Part shown: in pieces, positions 8,570 through 16,311 of the stretch
How the letters are laid out: each line of letters starts with the position of its first letter
How positions within the stretch are numbered: position 1 is the stretch's first letter
Assembly: GCF_026343125.1 (NCBI RefSeq)
Contig: NZ_JAPEMB010000001.1
Location: 124,001-188,000, forward strand
Source: Streptomyces sp. NBC_00094
Lineage (GTDB): Bacteria > Actinomycetota > Actinomycetes > Streptomycetales > Streptomycetaceae
Direction: 5' to 3'
Length of the DNA stretch: 64,000 nt
Notes under the pieces: model-generated
Database searches by the model: none
What the model was told of the DNA's origin: nothing
The model's input: only the letters and a program-made list of their open reading frames with translations
Translations under genes and position numbers: made by a program

Positions 8570-8872
8570 GTGGCCGACGAACTCTTCAAAGCCTTGGCCG
8601 ACCCCACCCGTCGCACCATCCTCGACGAGCTCACGGAGAAGTCCGGGCAGACACTGTTCGAGATCTGTGCGCGGCTGAGCATGAAGCACCGGCTCGGCAT
8701 CTCACGGCAGGGCGTCTCCCAGCACCTCGCCGTGCTGGAGGCAGCCGGACTCGTCGAGACCAGGCGGGAAGGTCGCTACAAGTTCCACGACCTCAACACG
8801 GCCCCGCTGCGGCGGATCGCCGAGCGATGGCTCGTTTCCGACACATCCGGACCGGAGGAGAACACTCCATGA
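8570..8872 (+). CDS. ArsR/SmtB-type winged-helix repressor
   Basis: The GTG at 8570 gives VADELFKALADPTRRTILDELTE, the usual first helix of this family, so it is preferred over the upstream ATG at 8534, which lies within the operator. The 100-residue protein has the HTH ISRQGVSQHLAVLEAAGLVETRREGRYKFH. There are no cysteine metal-site motifs, so it is of the non-metal (SdpR-like) type often linked to VOC or SRPBCC genes. Its stop overlaps the next start as ATGA, so the two are translationally coupled. Confidence 0.88.
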   Translation: MADELFKALADPTRRTILDELTEKSGQTLFEICARLSMKHRLGISRQGVSQHLAVLEAAGLVETRREGRYKFHDLNTAPLRRIAERWLVSDTSGPEENTP

Positions 8873-9258
8873 AGATCCATCTGACCAGCGTCTTCGTCGA
8901 CGACCAGGCTCGGGCGGAGCGCTTCTACACCGAGGTCCTCGGGTTCGTGAAGAAGCACGACGTCCCGGTGGGCGAGAAGGACCGGTGGCTGACCGTCGTC
9001 TCCCCCGACGAGCCCGGCGGCACCGAACTCCTCCTGGAGCCCGCCGGCCACCCGGCCGTCAAGACCTACCGCGACGCGCTCGTCCAGGACGGCATCCCGC
9101 TCGCCCAGTTCGCCGTCGACGACGTGCGGGCGGAGTACGAGCGCCTGCGCGGCCTCGGCGTCCTGTTCACGCAGGAGCCCGTGGAGATGGGGCCCGTCAC
9201 CACCGCCGTCTTCGACGACACCTGTGGCAATCTGATCCAGATCGCGACACAGCCTTAG
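8869..9258 (+). CDS. VOC-family protein coupled to ArsR
   Basis: 129 residues from ATG 8869, overlapping the ArsR stop by four bases, with GGAGGAG upstream inside the ArsR gene. It is a bleomycin-resistance/glyoxalase-type VOC protein: LTSVFVDDQARAERFYTEVLGF, GGTELLLEPAGHP and VFDDTCGNLIQIATQP. The ArsR-VOC pair is a frequent actinobacterial arrangement, presumably for detoxifying a small molecule sensed by the regulator. The chemical substrate is not deducible. Confidence 0.85.
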   Translation: MKIHLTSVFVDDQARAERFYTEVLGFVKKHDVPVGEKDRWLTVVSPDEPGGTELLLEPAGHPAVKTYRDALVQDGIPLAQFAVDDVRAEYERLRGLGVLFTQEPVEMGPVTTAVFDDTCGNLIQIATQP

Positions 9259-9345
9259 TGGGCGGGCGGCCGGTCGGGCTTGTGACGGTCGGGCGGTCGG
9301 CTGCCCCGACGCCCGCCCTGCCGGCCGGCCGGCCCCCCTCGCTGC

Positions 9346-10485
9346 TCAGTCGTTCGTGATGCCCAGCGCCGCGCGGACCTCGCCGAACAGTCGGGCGTCC
9401 AAGCCCGCCACGGTCATCCGGTTCTTGACCACGGCGAAGGAGAAGCGATGCGCCGGGTCGGCGCAGGCCGTGTTGCCTCCCGACCCGCTGTGACCGAAGC
9501 CGCCCGGTGAACGCACCGGCTTCGCTCCGCTGTCCCCGACCACGAAACCGTGGCCCATCGTCCACGAGGTGCCCAGCATCCTGTCCGCGCCGCTCGCCCG
9601 GCCCGTGGTCGCCGCCCTGAGCGTCGCCGGGGAGATGAGTCGTACGCCGTCGAGCTCGCCGTCGCAGGCCAGCGCCGCGTACATCCGGGCCACCCCGCGT
9701 GCCGTCATGATGCCGTTGGCCGGCAGCGCCGTGCGCCGGAAGTCCGCCCGGTTGGCCAGCTCGGCCACCGGGAGGACGCCGCGGGGCGCGCAGTCGAAGA
9801 ACGGCGCATCGGCCGGCATCCGCCTCAGCCGCGCCGCCCAGCCTCCGTCGTAGGAGGTGGCCATCCTCGGCGCGAGTTCCTCCGGGACATGGAAGAGGAG
9901 GTCGTCACCGATCCCCAGCGGCCCGGCCAGTTCCTCGCGCAGCAACTGGTCACAGGTCCGGCCCGTGGCGCGGTGCAGGATCTCGGCCAGGAGCACCCCG
10001 TACGTCCATGCGTGATAGCCGAGCGCGCTGCCGGGCTCCCAGCGCGGGCGCTGCCCCGCGAGCCAGTCGGCCATCGTCGGCAGGTCGAGCAGCCGCTCCG
10101 GGGTGACGTCGGCCGGCAGCTGCGGCAGGCCGGCCGTGTGAGCGAGCAGCTGCCCCAGCGTGACGCGCCCCTTGCCTTCCGCGTCGAACCGGGGCCAGTA
10201 CCGCGCCACCGGCGCCTCGTACTCCAGCCTCCCCTGGTCCACCAGCACCGCGACCAAGGCCGCCGCCACGCCCTTCCCCGTCGACCAGGCCGGTATCAGG
10301 GTGTCCGGGCCCATCGGCCGCCCCTCGGCCACGTCCGCCGCCCCCGCCCAGGCGTCCACCACCACCTCCCCGTCCAGCCAGGCCGCCACCTGGATGCCGG
10401 TCTCCGCCCCCGTTCCGGTGACCTCGGCCAGGATCGCCTCGACGCGGCGCTGCGCCGGGTTGTCCGGTGTCGTGTCGGTGCTCAT
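9346..10485 (-). CDS. Serine hydrolase, class C beta-lactamase-like esterase
   Basis: 379 residues from ATG 10485 with GGGGAG upstream. It has the serine-lysine motif STGK (S68, K71), a tyrosine motif around Y158 (LGYHAWTYG) and the downstream HSGSGGN segment that replaces KTG in EstB-like esterases. The order and size match the family of class C beta-lactamase-like esterases and D-aminopeptidases. No signal peptide is seen, so it is cytosolic, which argues for an esterase and against an antibiotic-degrading lactamase. It is downstream of the delta-60 gene but separated by a strong terminator, so it is probably transcribed alone. Confidence 0.85.
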   Translation of the reverse strand: MSTDTTPDNPAQRRVEAILAEVTGTGAETGIQVAAWLDGEVVVDAWAGAADVAEGRPMGPDTLIPAWSTGKGVAAALVAVLVDQGRLEYEAPVARYWPRFDAEGKGRVTLGQLLAHTAGLPQLPADVTPERLLDLPTMADWLAGQRPRWEPGSALGYHAWTYGVLLAEILHRATGRTCDQLLREELAGPLGIGDDLLFHVPEELAPRMATSYDGGWAARLRRMPADAPFFDCAPRGVLPVAELANRADFRRTALPANGIMTARGVARMYAALACDGELDGVRLISPATLRAATTGRASGADRMLGTSWTMGHGFVVGDSGAKPVRSPGGFGHSGSGGNTACADPAHRFSFAVVKNRMTVAGLDARLFGEVRAALGITND

Positions 10486-10545
10486 CGCAGTTCTCCCCTC
10501 CACCCCTTCGTTCGGACCTCACACTTCCAGACCGGCGCGTCGTGA

Positions 10546-10581
10546 AGGAGCCGCCACCGCGAGAAGGCGGTGACGGCTCCT
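10546..10581 (-). terminator. Terminator of the delta-60/RTX gene
   Basis: AGGAGCCGCCACCGC (10546-10560) pairs with GCGGTGACGGCTCCT (10567-10581) with one mismatch, across GAGAAG. It lies 18 bases beyond the stop of the gene at 10599-12641 on the minus strand. Confidence 0.75.
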
Positions 10582-10598
10582 GGGCTGGGGGGACTCGG

Positions 10599-12641
10599 TC
10601 AGGGGCAGCTGATGCGGGCGTCGCCCGGGTCGGTGGTGCAGGTGTCGGTGCCGTAGCCGCCGTTGGCCGTGTCGTTGGCGAGGACGGCGTCCGTGGTGGT
10701 GAGGCGGTCGTTGCCGTAGGCGCCCGTCAGGGTGTCGTTGCCCGGGCCGCCGTTGATCGTGTCGTCGCCGAAGGAGCCGTCGAGGTTGTCGTTGCCGTAA
10801 CCGCCGTGGACGGTGTCGTGGCCGTAGCTCGCGCGGACGATGTCGTTGCCGCCGAGGCCGCAGATGACGTCGTTCCCGTAGCCGCCGTTCAGGGTGTCCG
10901 GGCCGCTCGTGCCGATGATCGTGCAGCCGCGGGCGTTGTTCACCGACGTGGTCGTGGTGACCGTGTTGTCGGAGGCGACCGGGTCCGACTGGGTGGCTCC
11001 GACGGCCGCCGTGTGCGTGAGGGTGCCGGTGGAGCGGGGCTCCGCCGTGAGCGCGAGCGTGGCGCTCGACCCGGGCGCGAGCGAGCCGAGGGCGCAGGTG
11101 GCCCTCGTCGCGGTCGTCGTGCAGGTGCCCTGCGAGGGGGTGGCGGAGGTGAGGGTCACGCCCGCGCCGGCGAGGGTGTCCGTCAGAGTGACGCCGGTCG
11201 CGGTGGCGGTGGAGGTCGAGCGGTTGGCGACGGTCACCGTGTACGAGACGCGGTCGCCGATGCTCACCGTGGCCGTGCTCGTCGTCGTCACCGACAGATC
11301 GGCGTACGGCGTCGGGGGCGGCGTCGCGTCACCTCCCTGGTAGCGGGCGAGCGCGAAGGCGAAGCCCGCCCCGTATCCGGCCGCGACGATCTTGCCGTCC
11401 GGCTGGACGAGTACCGCGCGGGCCTCGTCGAAGTCCCCGAACCCGGTGACCACGAAGCCGTCGCCGCCGAAGCCGGTGTCGACGGTGCCGTTGGCGTTGA
11501 AGCGGGCGAGGCCGAAGTCGTTGGCCTCGGAGCTGTTCGGGTCGTCGGCCCGGCCGGCGAGGACGATCTTGCCGCCCTGCTGCAGCGCCATCCCGTACGC
11601 GATGCCGCCGTCCCCGGGGAAGGCCACCGAGGTCCGGCCACCGGTGCCGAAGCCGGCGTCGGGGCTGCCGTCGGCGTTGTAGCGCAGGAGCGCGAAGCCG
11701 GCGCCGCCGGAGCCCGCGGCAAGGATCTTGCCGTCCGGCTGCACGGCGACCGCGTTGCCGAACTCGGTGCTGCCGAAGTCCGCGCTGACCATGCCGTCGC
11801 CGCCGCCGAAGCCGGGGTCGAGGCTGCCGTCGGGCAGGTAGCGGGCCACGCCGATGTCGAAGGCGGTGTTGCCCACGTACCCGACCGAGACGATCTTGCC
11901 GTCGGCCTGGAGGGCCATGCTCCGGGCGATGCCGCCGGCGTCCTGGGGCGAGCCGGGCGTGAAGCCGGCGACGACCGCGCCGTCGCCGCCCAGGCTCGGG
12001 TCCAGGTCCCCCTCGGTGTCGAGGCGGACCAACGCGAACCCGCCACCGGCGCCCTTGCCCGCGGCGACGATCCGGCCGTCGCTCTGCACGGCCACGTCCG
12101 CGCCGTCCGCGGACCCGCCGAACTCCTCGACCCGCACCAGGCCGCCGTCACCGAACTCCGCGTCCAGGGTGCCGTCGGGCAGGTATCGGGCGACGGAGAA
12201 GAAGCAGCAGCCGCCGCCCTCCTCCGCGAACACCTCGGTGGTGCCCGCCACGACGATCTTTCCGTCCGCCGGCTGGACCGCGACCGCGTTCGCCGAGTGA
12301 GCGCCGCCGCCGAAGGCGCTGGTCACCAGGCCGCTGGTACCGAAGGCCGGATCGAGGCCGCCGTCGGGCAGGTAACGGGCGAGCGCGAACCCGCCCTCGC
12401 TCAGACCCGCCACGACCAGCTTGCCGTCCGCCTGCCGCGCGATGTCGTGGCCCTCCGCGTACCCCGGGAAGGGCGTGACCACGCGGCCGTCGGGTCCGAA
12501 GCCCGGGTCCGGATCTCCGGGGGCCGCCAGCGCGGCACCGGACAGCGTGAGGACGAGCGCCGCCGCGAGGACGGCCGGCGCCCCGGCCCTCCCCCGCGGT
12601 CCTCGGCGCCAACGCGGCGGTCTCGGATGAGTGTGGGTCAT
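10599..12641 (-). CDS. Secreted delta-60 repeat / DUF11 / RTX calcium-binding protein
   Basis: 680 residues from ATG 12641, with an arginine-rich then hydrophobic signal peptide (residues ~1-45, ending near ALAAPGDPD). Residues ~45-400 hold seven delta-60 repeats of the type LDPxFGxxG...ADGKIVxxG...FALARY, which probably form a beta-propeller. Next comes a DUF11-type beta-sandwich (ADLSVTTTSTATVSIGD...TYTVTVANRS). The last ~110 residues are glycine/aspartate-rich RTX nonapeptides (GGYGNDVICGLGGNDI and similar) that bind calcium. It is an extracellular, calcium-folded protein of unknown function. RTX repeats in actinobacteria do not imply a toxin. Confidence 0.82.
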   Translation of the reverse strand: MTHTHPRPPRWRRGPRGRAGAPAVLAAALVLTLSGAALAAPGDPDPGFGPDGRVVTPFPGYAEGHDIARQADGKLVVAGLSEGGFALARYLPDGGLDPAFGTSGLVTSAFGGGAHSANAVAVQPADGKIVVAGTTEVFAEEGGGCCFFSVARYLPDGTLDAEFGDGGLVRVEEFGGSADGADVAVQSDGRIVAAGKGAGGGFALVRLDTEGDLDPSLGGDGAVVAGFTPGSPQDAGGIARSMALQADGKIVSVGYVGNTAFDIGVARYLPDGSLDPGFGGGDGMVSADFGSTEFGNAVAVQPDGKILAAGSGGAGFALLRYNADGSPDAGFGTGGRTSVAFPGDGGIAYGMALQQGGKIVLAGRADDPNSSEANDFGLARFNANGTVDTGFGGDGFVVTGFGDFDEARAVLVQPDGKIVAAGYGAGFAFALARYQGGDATPPPTPYADLSVTTTSTATVSIGDRVSYTVTVANRSTSTATATGVTLTDTLAGAGVTLTSATPSQGTCTTTATRATCALGSLAPGSSATLALTAEPRSTGTLTHTAAVGATQSDPVASDNTVTTTTSVNNARGCTIIGTSGPDTLNGGYGNDVICGLGGNDIVRASYGHDTVHGGYGNDNLDGSFGDDTINGGPGNDTLTGAYGNDRLTTTDAVLANDTANGGYGTDTCTTDPGDARISCP

Positions 12642-12804
12642 GGGTGTACGGCCTCCGTCGTCAGGGGATGTGCGGACAGAGCGCACAGCTTCGTGACCGG
12701 AGACCGCCCGTGACCTGCGGGCACCGCCGTACTGCGCCCACTGGCCCCCTCGAACCACCCCCGCGGGGGAGCGCACACGGGCCGAGCACCCGCCGACCGG
12801 CGCC

Positions 12805-12846
12805 GTGCCCGTGCCCGTACCCGTACCCGTACCCGTGCCCGTGCCC
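12805..12846. repeat. Hexanucleotide tandem repeat (GTRCCC)7
   Basis: Seven perfect six-base units, GTGCCC x2, GTACCC x3, GTGCCC x2, lie between the stop of the beta-propeller gene at 12867 and the delta-60 gene start at 12641. The 225-bp gap holds nothing else recognisable apart from the presumed promoter of the delta-60 gene. Confidence 0.9.
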
Positions 12847-12866
12847 GTGTGTGAGCTCCCGTCAGA

Positions 12867-13886
12867 TCACGGGGTGTCGCACGTCGGGTCCGCGATCGCG
12901 CTCACGGTGTACGGAGGCCGGCCCGGCGGCTCGTCCAGCTGGCTGTTCACCACGTAGAGGCGGCAGCCGTACCGCGCCAGCGTCGTCGGCAGGTCGAAGG
13001 GGGCGCCCGTGAGGCGGTGGGTCACCGTTCCCGTCCGCAGTTCCTCGTCCAGCTCGGCGATGTACACGCCGTGCGGGGCACCGTAGTTGAGTACGGCGTA
13101 GAGGGTCCGGCCCCGCAACACCATGCCGTCGGGACCGAAGGACTCCTCGCCCAGGTCGACCCGGCTGACCTCCTTGTCGGCCGTGCCGACCCGCCAGACG
13201 GCCTCCGTCCCGTTGGAGGCGACCAGGACGGCGGTGCCCGACTCGTTCGCCACGATGCCGTTCAACAGCCAGTACCGCGCGGGGAACTGCGGGAACGCGG
13301 AGCGGATGTCGAGCCAGGGTTCGAGCGGGCCGAGGACGCCGTCGGCCCCGATCTCCGCCCGGAGGACGACGGGGTTGGCCCAGTCGGTCACGTACACCGC
13401 GTCCTTCGTCACGGCCAGGTCGTTCAGGTCGGGCGCGCCGAGCGGGCCGTCGGGGGCCGTACGGGTGGCCAGCAGCCGGCCGTGGCGGTCGTGGACGGTC
13501 AGCTTCGCGCCGCCCACCGACAGGACGCGACCGCGCCGGTCGGTGTGGACGCCCAGCGAGCTGGGACGGTCCTCGAGTCCCCGCGCCGGGAAGGGCTTCA
13601 GGTCCGGGGCACCGACGCGGCCGCGGTACAAGGCACCCGTACCGTCCGAGGAGACGTACATGGTGCCGTCCCGGCCGATCGCGATCCCCTCCGGCAGCAC
13701 GCCGGCCGCCCGGGAGACGACGTAGGTGTCGGGCAGGTCCCGGGCGGCTGCGGGGCCGGGCGCGCCGGCGAGGACCGTGAGCAGGGCAGCGGTGGTGGTG
13801 GCGGTGACGGTGAGGTACGCGGAACGGGCGGCGGTACGCGTACGGGCGGGGACGCGGGCGGTGCTACGGGCAGGAATGCGGGGCAT
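12867..13886 (-). CDS. Secreted SMP-30/NHL-like beta-propeller protein
   Basis: 339 residues from ATG 13886, preceded by GGAGG. An Arg-rich N-terminus and a hydrophobic stretch (about residues 22-45, ending PGPAAARD) form a signal peptide. The mature part has blade-like repeats: VLPEGIAIGRDGTMYVSSDGTGALYRG, LGVHTDRRGRVLSVGG, LNDLAVTKDAVYVTDWANPV, LLNGIVANESGTAVLVASNGT and FGPDGMVLRGRTLYAVLN. This fits the SMP-30/gluconolactonase-like superfamily of six-bladed propellers; catalytic metal ligands cannot be confirmed. Two cysteines near the C-terminus may form a disulfide. It is divergent from an ArsR-like regulator with a 22-bp near-continuous palindrome in the shared promoter, so that regulator may control it. 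Confidence 0.75.
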   Translation of the reverse strand: MPRIPARSTARVPARTRTAARSAYLTVTATTTAALLTVLAGAPGPAAARDLPDTYVVSRAAGVLPEGIAIGRDGTMYVSSDGTGALYRGRVGAPDLKPFPARGLEDRPSSLGVHTDRRGRVLSVGGAKLTVHDRHGRLLATRTAPDGPLGAPDLNDLAVTKDAVYVTDWANPVVLRAEIGADGVLGPLEPWLDIRSAFPQFPARYWLLNGIVANESGTAVLVASNGTEAVWRVGTADKEVSRVDLGEESFGPDGMVLRGRTLYAVLNYGAPHGVYIAELDEELRTGTVTHRLTGAPFDLPTTLARYGCRLYVVNSQLDEPPGRPPYTVSAIADPTCDTP

Positions 13887-13959
13887 CGGTACGGCCTCCG
13901 GCGGGGAGTCGACGACGTGGACACCGTGAGCGTGCGGCGTCGTCCGCATCAACGCATCG

Positions 13960-13981
13960 CCTTTTACCCCTGGGTAAAAGG
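13960..13981. promoter_or_regulatory. Palindromic operator between divergent genes
   Basis: CCTTTTACCC (13960-13969) and GGGTAAAAGG (13972-13981) form a perfect 10-bp inverted repeat around CT. It is 26 bases upstream of the ArsR-like gene and 74 bases upstream of the propeller gene. A -10-like TAATCG lies at about 13997. Autoregulation and control of the secreted gene by the adjacent regulator is likely. Confidence 0.72.
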
Positions 13982-14007
13982 GTTCCCCGCACCGATAATC
14001 GGCTCAC

Positions 14008-15018
14008 ATGATCCGCCTTCACTTCACGGCCGCCGATCTCCGTCAGATCACTCTCGCGCCGGCGGCCAACGCGCTCTCCGAGACGGCCCTGAGTCTGCGG
14101 CTCAGCCTGCGCCCCGGAGAGCGTTGGGGCCGGCCGCGTCCTGCGGCCCGGCGATGGCATCACTCGCTCCACGGGGCCGCGCGAGCGAGGGCCGGTGTCC
14201 TGGCCGAACTCGTCACCGAGGACGGCTACATCCCGGACTTCCTGCTCCAGCCGTCACTCGACGACTTCGCGGAGGCCCTGGAGGCAGCCGCCTCGACACC
14301 GGCGGAGCAGCTCGCGCTCGATCTCGGCATACCCGAAGTCCGTGGCGGGAACGGCAGGCTGAGCCGCCCCGGCCCCTGGGCGCGCGAGCTCGCCCAGGGC
14401 TCCCCGAGCGCGACCCGCACCCTGGTCGCCGACACCCGCCGCTACTTCCACACCTCCGTCGAACCGCTCTGGCCCCGGATCAGCAGCGACACCCTCACCG
14501 ACCGCGCGCTGCGCGCCGAGATGCTGCTGCGCGGAGGGGTCGACGCGCTGCTCACCACCCTGTCGACCACCTGGAGGTGGCAGGCCCCGACACTCCACCT
14601 GCCGTCGGCGTCGGCGTACGACATCCCGCTGTGCGGCCGCGGACTCCTCCTCGTTCCCTCCTGGTTCGCGACCGGCCCCCTGGTGATGTACCGGCCCCAG
14701 GCGGCGACCGTGCTCGTCTACCCCCTGCACGACAACGACAGCCCCGGCACAGGGGCCGCCGGCGGTACGGACGGAAGGGACGGCCGGCCGGAAGCGCTCG
14801 CCGCGCTCCTGGGCCGTACCCGCGCGCACCTCCTCGCTCTCCTCCGTACGCCTGCCACCACCACCGCCCTGGCCGAGCGCGCCGCCATCTCCCTGCCGGC
14901 GGCCAGCCGGCACACACACGTCCTGCGCGACGCCGGGCTCGTCGACACCACCCGTACCGGCGTCGCCGTCCTCCACACCCTCACGCCCCTCGGACACACC
15001 CTCCTCGCCGGAACCTGA
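14008..15018 (+). CDS. ArsR-like winged-helix regulator with DUF5937-type N-terminal region
   Basis: 336 residues. The C-terminal ~75 residues are a winged helix: LLALLRTPATTTALAERAAISLPAASRHTHVLRDAGLV, followed by AVLHTLTPLGHTLL. The long N-terminal part begins MIRLHFTAADLRQITLAPAANALSETALSLRLS and contains YFHTSVEPLWPRI and a segment LLLVPSWFATGPLVMY. This is the usual layout of a Streptomyces family of large ArsR-type regulators whose N-terminal domain probably binds a ligand or mediates dimerisation. The effector is unknown. It probably binds the dyad at 13960-13981. Confidence 0.8.
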   Translation: MIRLHFTAADLRQITLAPAANALSETALSLRLSLRPGERWGRPRPAARRWHHSLHGAARARAGVLAELVTEDGYIPDFLLQPSLDDFAEALEAAASTPAEQLALDLGIPEVRGGNGRLSRPGPWARELAQGSPSATRTLVADTRRYFHTSVEPLWPRISSDTLTDRALRAEMLLRGGVDALLTTLSTTWRWQAPTLHLPSASAYDIPLCGRGLLLVPSWFATGPLVMYRPQAATVLVYPLHDNDSPGTGAAGGTDGRDGRPEALAALLGRTRAHLLALLRTPATTTALAERAAISLPAASRHTHVLRDAGLVDTTRTGVAVLHTLTPLGHTLLAGT

Positions 15019-15056
15019 CGAGCGACGCACGACTGGTGCCGGGGTCGGCGGCAGGG

Positions 15057-15623
15057 TCAGTGGTGCGGGAGCCCCCGGGGAATCGCCAGTCGTGTCAGGA
15101 CCGCCCCGCCCGGGCGGAGGGACTTCCAGGTGCCGTGCCAGGTCAGGACGGCCGTCGCGGAGGTCGGGAACTTAGTGCGCACCCGCGCCAGGGCGTCCCC
15201 GACCGCGCTGCCCGCGAGCAGGAGGATCAGGTCTTCGAGGCCCGGGTTGTGTCCGACCAGCAGGAGCGTTCCGGTCGCGTCGGGTACGCCGTGGAGGACG
15301 TCGAGGAGTTCCCGGTCGTCCGCCCCGTACAGGCGTGGGTCGTGGCGGGTCGGCGGAGGGCTGTCCAGCTCCGCGGCGGCCAGCTCCCACGTGTGGCGGG
15401 CGCGCCGGGCCGGGGAGCAGAGGACGAGGTCGGGCGGCGTGCCGGTCTCCGCCAGGAAGCGCCCGACGGCCGGGGCGTCGCGCAGCCCCCGGGGACCGAG
15501 GGGCCGGTCCCGGTCGGGCACGCCCTCCGGCCAGGCGCTCTTGGCGTGCCGCAGCACGAGCAGGCGGCGCGGGCTGCCGTCGGCGGACTCGGCGCGTTCC
15601 GGGGTCTCCATGGAGTGCGGCAC
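15057..15623 (-). CDS. Histidine phosphatase, SixA-like
   Basis: 188 residues with a GTG at 15623; the in-frame ATG at 15611 is equally possible. The branch-1 histidine phosphatase signature is present: LLVLRHAKSAWPEG (catalytic RH), the second arginine region LCSPARRARHTWE and the distal histidine in LLVGHNPGLEDLI. Size and the LRHAKSxWP opening match SixA phosphohistidine phosphatases, which remove phosphate from histidine-phosphotransfer domains; the streptomycete targets are not defined. It is cytosolic. Confidence 0.88.
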   Translation of the reverse strand: MPHSMETPERAESADGSPRRLLVLRHAKSAWPEGVPDRDRPLGPRGLRDAPAVGRFLAETGTPPDLVLCSPARRARHTWELAAAELDSPPPTRHDPRLYGADDRELLDVLHGVPDATGTLLLVGHNPGLEDLILLLAGSAVGDALARVRTKFPTSATAVLTWHGTWKSLRPGGAVLTRLAIPRGLPHH

Positions 15624-15672
15624 GTCTTCGAGCCTAGGGGGTGTCCGGTGGGGTGTCTCTCGGGTGCCCGCG

Positions 15673-16134
15673 TCAGGGGTATGTCCGGATGTCGTCGTTG
15701 TAGTCGCGGGCCCGTTCCCGTACGAGCTCGGGCAGTACGCCCGTCGCCAGGTCCGCCAGGGTCGTGCTCTCCAGTACCTGGCGCAGGCTCGTCCGTACGG
15801 CGCGCCACACGTCCGGCATGGGGGCCGCCGCTCCCTGGTACTCCAGGCCCGTCAGTTTCAGGTCGCGCACACTGACCAGCGGGCCGTCCATCGCGCGGAT
15901 GATGTCGGCGAGGGTGATCTCCGCGGGCGGGCGGGCGAGGGTGTATCCGCCGTCGGGGCCGCGCACGCTCCGCGCCAGTCGTGCCTGCCGCATCTCGCTG
16001 AGGACGACGAAGAGGAAGCGGACGGGGATGTCCTGACGTCCCGCGATGTCCTCGGCCTTGAGAGGTCGGTCCGGGGAGCAGGCCAACTCGGCCATGGCCC
16101 GGATGGCGTAGTCCGTTCGTGCTGAGATCCTCAC
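15673..16134 (-). CDS. Rrf2-family transcriptional regulator lacking cluster cysteines
   Basis: 153 residues. The N-terminal winged helix is characteristic: MRISARTDYAIRAMAELA, then EDIAGRQDIPVRFLFVVLSEMRQARLARSVRGPDGGYTLARPPAEITLADI. Iron-sulfur members have three cysteines after residue 90, but the corresponding region here has none; the only cysteine is near residue 19. It therefore should not hold an Fe-S cluster in the IscR/NsrR way and may sense a small metabolite as CymR does. It is divergent from the FAD/NAD(P)-binding fusion gene, which carries a dyad in its leader and is the likely target. Confidence 0.88.
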   Translation of the reverse strand: MRISARTDYAIRAMAELACSPDRPLKAEDIAGRQDIPVRFLFVVLSEMRQARLARSVRGPDGGYTLARPPAEITLADIIRAMDGPLVSVRDLKLTGLEYQGAAAPMPDVWRAVRTSLRQVLESTTLADLATGVLPELVRERARDYNDDIRTYP

Positions 16135-16247
16135 GGACTCAATGTCTCACGAGTGACGGGAACCCGACCTGCGGCGGTGCGGCCCGGCTCGTCAACGGGT
16201 GCTTCGGCGCGGCCTTGTTGTCCGGAAGCGGCGTTGCCATTCCACTT

Positions 16248-16268
16248 TGTTCATCGAGATAGTGAACA
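16248..16268. promoter_or_regulatory. Candidate Rrf2 operator
   Basis: TGTTCA (16248-16253) and TGAACA (16263-16268) form an inverted repeat with a 9-base spacer in the spacer between the Rrf2 gene and the flavoprotein gene. This stretch is visibly more AT-rich than its surroundings. Binding by the adjacent Rrf2 regulator is inferred from position and symmetry only. Confidence 0.5.
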
Positions 16269-16311
16269 TTGATCGTGCCGTCCTCGCCCGCCCCCTCGTT
16301 CGGAGGTCTCC

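Noticed and set aside
9259..9345. Terminator between the VOC and serine-hydrolase genes
   Set aside because: The spacer is GC-rich with several weak pairings but no single convincing stem.
9346..10485. Antibiotic-resistance beta-lactamase
   Set aside because: No signal peptide and HSGSGG in place of KTG point to an EstB-like esterase.
10599..12641. RTX toxin
   Set aside because: No toxin domain, no type I secretion genes, and the repeats are joined to delta-60 and DUF11 domains.
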